From positions 1 through 21,861 of the forward strand of contig CAYZTH010000015.1 in NCBI GenBank assembly GCA_964481435.1: a stretch of DNA of 21,861 nucleotides. Reading direction: 5' to 3'. The notes under the pieces were generated by a model, which had not been told where the DNA came from, searched no databases, and saw nothing but the letters and a program-made list of their open reading frames with translations. This document shows positions 20,423 to 21,861 of this stretch, piece by piece. The DNA comes from JAPLYB01 sp964481435 (lineage in GTDB: Archaea > Nanobdellota > Nanobdellia > Pacearchaeales > UBA284). The position numbers and the translations under genes were made by a program. Within the stretch, counting starts at the first letter, position 1; every line of letters begins with the position of its first letter.

Positions 20423-21709
20423 CTAGTACCATTTCTTTCCCCATCTTATCTTTCCCCCTAGTCCTTTCCATATAAACGGAGCAAGCCACCAAAAAGCGTA
20501 AAAGAACCAATAAGTTAAAGCAAATAAAATGAACGGCCAAAACATATGATACTTGTCTCTAACTCCCCTCTTAGCGAACATTATGGAGATAACAGTCAAT
20601 ACAAGAGCGACTACTGCCAGCAATAAAAAGGGATTTGTTATAAAGTTAGTTAACACATCAGTAATGTACTGCATCTTAATTGTCTTTAATTCAACCGTAA
20701 AGAGGTCTGTCTTAGTCACGATTACATAGATTATCTTATCAATTAAAAAGTGAATATTTTGGTATATGAAATAAAAGAAAATCAGTATTGTTAAGGCTAC
20801 AGAGATAAAAGCTGCTGGCAACATTATCAAAGCGAGATAACCATACTTTGGCTTGAAAAGATCCTTATTTCTCAAGACATTCTGGACAAACCCATAGTAC
20901 CATCTCATTCTCTGATTCATCAGTGCTTTAAAATTATTCGGCGCAACAGTATAGACTCCTGCATGAATGGAATTTTCTATCTTATACCCCTTCTTCTGGA
21001 TTCTAAGGGCTATTTCAATATCTTCAGTAAGATTTCCTGTTTCAAAATAGCCATATTTCTCGAAGAAACTCTTTCTATAGACAGAAAAGGGCCCAGGAGT
21101 CACATGGATGCAATTTAACAAGCCAAAGACCTTCCTCAGGTATATTCCTAGGGTATACTCAACATACTGCAAATTCTGCAAAAATCCCTTTGGTTTATAG
21201 ACAGACATTGAAGGCGTTACAGCCATGACCCTTTTATCCCTCATATATCCGATCATATGCTTTAGGGCATCGGGTGCAACATAGGAATCAGAATCCAAAG
21301 AAATAACGAAATCCCCTCTGGAGTTTTTTATTCCAAAATTCTTAGCATCTGCAGTGCCGCCATTTGGCTTTGTGAATCCCTTTATCCTCGGGTCCTTTAG
21401 GGCCATCTTTTTTATGACCTCAAAAGTATCATCTGTGCTACCATCATCAACAAGAACAATCTCCATCCTATCGGCAGGGTAATCAAGATTCTGTACAGAT
21501 TCGACAGTCTTCTTAATATTCTTTCCTTCATTAAATGCAGGCATTACAATAGAGACAAAAGGAGTATCTTCCTTCTTATTCAAATCCACCACCGGATCTT
21601 TTATCCTGTGTTTGTACTCCCAAAGTGTATAGAAAAAGAAGATAGTGGTGAATAGACCGAAGAAACTTGTCACATAAACCAGGATATTATACAGCACTAT
21701 ATCTTCCAT
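20423..21709 (-). CDS. Membrane glycosyltransferase, GT2 family (processive type)
   Basis: 428 aa. One N-terminal membrane helix (about 7-29) is followed by a GT-A domain: SIVMPAFNEG (53-62), VLVDDGSTDDT (85-95), LDSDS with the DxD metal site (138-142), TGNLTEDIEI with the TED acid (224-233), and QRMRW (266-270), the Q-x-x-RW motif of processive synthases such as cellulose, hyaluronan and poly-GlcNAc synthases. Three or four C-terminal helices (about 290-318, 353-380, 391-420) would form the export channel. It probably polymerises a surface polysaccharide or transfers sugars to a lipid. First gene of a two-gene operon. TATA box 24 nt before the ATG, with a 13-bp inverted repeat just upstream. 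Confidence 0.9.
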   Translation of the reverse strand: MEDIVLYNILVYVTSFFGLFTTIFFFYTLWEYKHRIKDPVVDLNKKEDTPFVSIVMPAFNEGKNIKKTVESVQNLDYPADRMEIVLVDDGSTDDTFEVIKKMALKDPRIKGFTKPNGGTADAKNFGIKNSRGDFVISLDSDSYVAPDALKHMIGYMRDKRVMAVTPSMSVYKPKGFLQNLQYVEYTLGIYLRKVFGLLNCIHVTPGPFSVYRKSFFEKYGYFETGNLTEDIEIALRIQKKGYKIENSIHAGVYTVAPNNFKALMNQRMRWYYGFVQNVLRNKDLFKPKYGYLALIMLPAAFISVALTILIFFYFIYQNIHFLIDKIIYVIVTKTDLFTVELKTIKMQYITDVLTNFITNPFLLLAVVALVLTVISIMFAKRGVRDKYHMFWPFILFALTYWFFYAFWWLAPFIWKGLGGKIRWGKKWY

Positions 21710-21728
21710 TCTTAAAAGTGGTTTGAAC

Positions 21729-21772
21729 CATATAAAAAGATTTATGTCTTACTTTTATCACATAAATCTTTT
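21729..21772. promoter_or_regulatory. Glycosyltransferase promoter with perfect 13-bp inverted repeat
   Basis: A TATA box (CTTTTTATAT on the minus strand, about 21729-21738) is centred 24-25 nt before the ATG at 21709. Overlapping its upstream edge is a perfect inverted repeat: AAAAGATTTATGT (21735-21747), 12-nt loop, ACATAAATCTTTT (21760-21772). An operator or a second, opposite TATA box are both possible. The core AAAAGATTTAT is shared with the arms at 17789-17848. Confidence 0.5.
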
Positions 21773-21861
21773 CTATTTCCTCAAACTGGACAAGAAGCAA
21801 TCATCCCCCACCGAAACTAGTCGGGTTTTGTGATTTACTAGGAACCTTTTTTTATTTTATG
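21773..21861 (+). other. Unassigned tail with alternative hairpins and T7 run
   Basis: No convincing ORF. The plus strand can form CCGA-AACTAG-TCGG (21811-21824) or, exclusively, CTAGT (21817-21821) with ACTAG (21837-21841), followed by T7 at 21847-21853. This could be the end of a small RNA or an attenuator for a gene beyond the edge. It could also be chance. Confidence 0.25.

Noticed and set aside
21780..21861. tRNA or C/D box sRNA in the right-edge tail
   Set aside because: No cloverleaf, T-loop GGTTCRA context or acceptable C and D box pair was found on either strand.

Overview
This AT-rich window looks like the chromosome of a small-genome DPANN archaeon, most likely of the Pacearchaeota/Woesearchaeota kind. 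Archaeal markers are a TrmY-type tRNA methyltransferase, an Rpo11 (RpoL) RNA polymerase subunit, a candidate eL41 ribosomal protein, TrmB- and MarR-like winged-helix regulators, a form II/III-type RuBisCO, and TATA boxes centred about 24-26 nt upstream of many start codons, as expected for leaderless mRNAs. The lineage is inferred from gene content; no phylogeny was run. No tRNA, rRNA, CRISPR array or transposase was seen, and there is no gene-free stretch over 300 bases.

Layout. 1-1423 (minus): partial trmY, a winged-helix regulator and a multi-pass membrane protein. 1545-2213 (plus): a 79-aa HTH-like protein and a Cys-containing lipoprotein. 2222-4590: a TtuA/Ncs6-like tRNA thiolase divergent from the RuBisCO gene. 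4606-4692 (minus): a 28-codon ORF resembling the N-terminus of a P-type ATPase. 4781-6364 (plus): a Na/Pi-cotransporter-like protein with a PhoU-like tail. 6436-6722 (minus): a membrane-anchored Cys-rich mini-protein preceded by an 11-codon leader ORF.

6807-12563 (minus) is centred on Fe-S assembly and sulfur transfer. A nucleotidyltransferase overlaps the cysteine desulfurase gene, and iscU heads a four-gene operon (iscU, P-loop kinase-like, JAB/MPN-like, membrane winged-helix). Between desulfurase and scaffold lie two tight gene pairs, HAD-DUF1858 and NUDIX-diadenylate cyclase. Each of the three junctions carries a bulged hairpin of 35-37 nt. The copies share sequence and, in one case, keep the outer stem pairing with a different sequence. 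This is the most unusual structure in the window.

12623-18852 (minus) is information processing: a DEDDh exonuclease with an XRE/Zn regulator, a TrmB-family regulator with a palindrome at its predicted start site, isoleucyl-tRNA synthetase, a 42-aa very acidic protein, and an operon of Zn-finger protein, rpoL and candidate eL41. 18908-21709 (minus) is cell-envelope related: a membrane-anchored thioredoxin-fold protein lacking CxxC, and an operon of a processive GT2 glycosyltransferase with a protein of unknown function. The right edge holds a perfect inverted repeat at the glycosyltransferase promoter and an unassigned, possibly structured tail.
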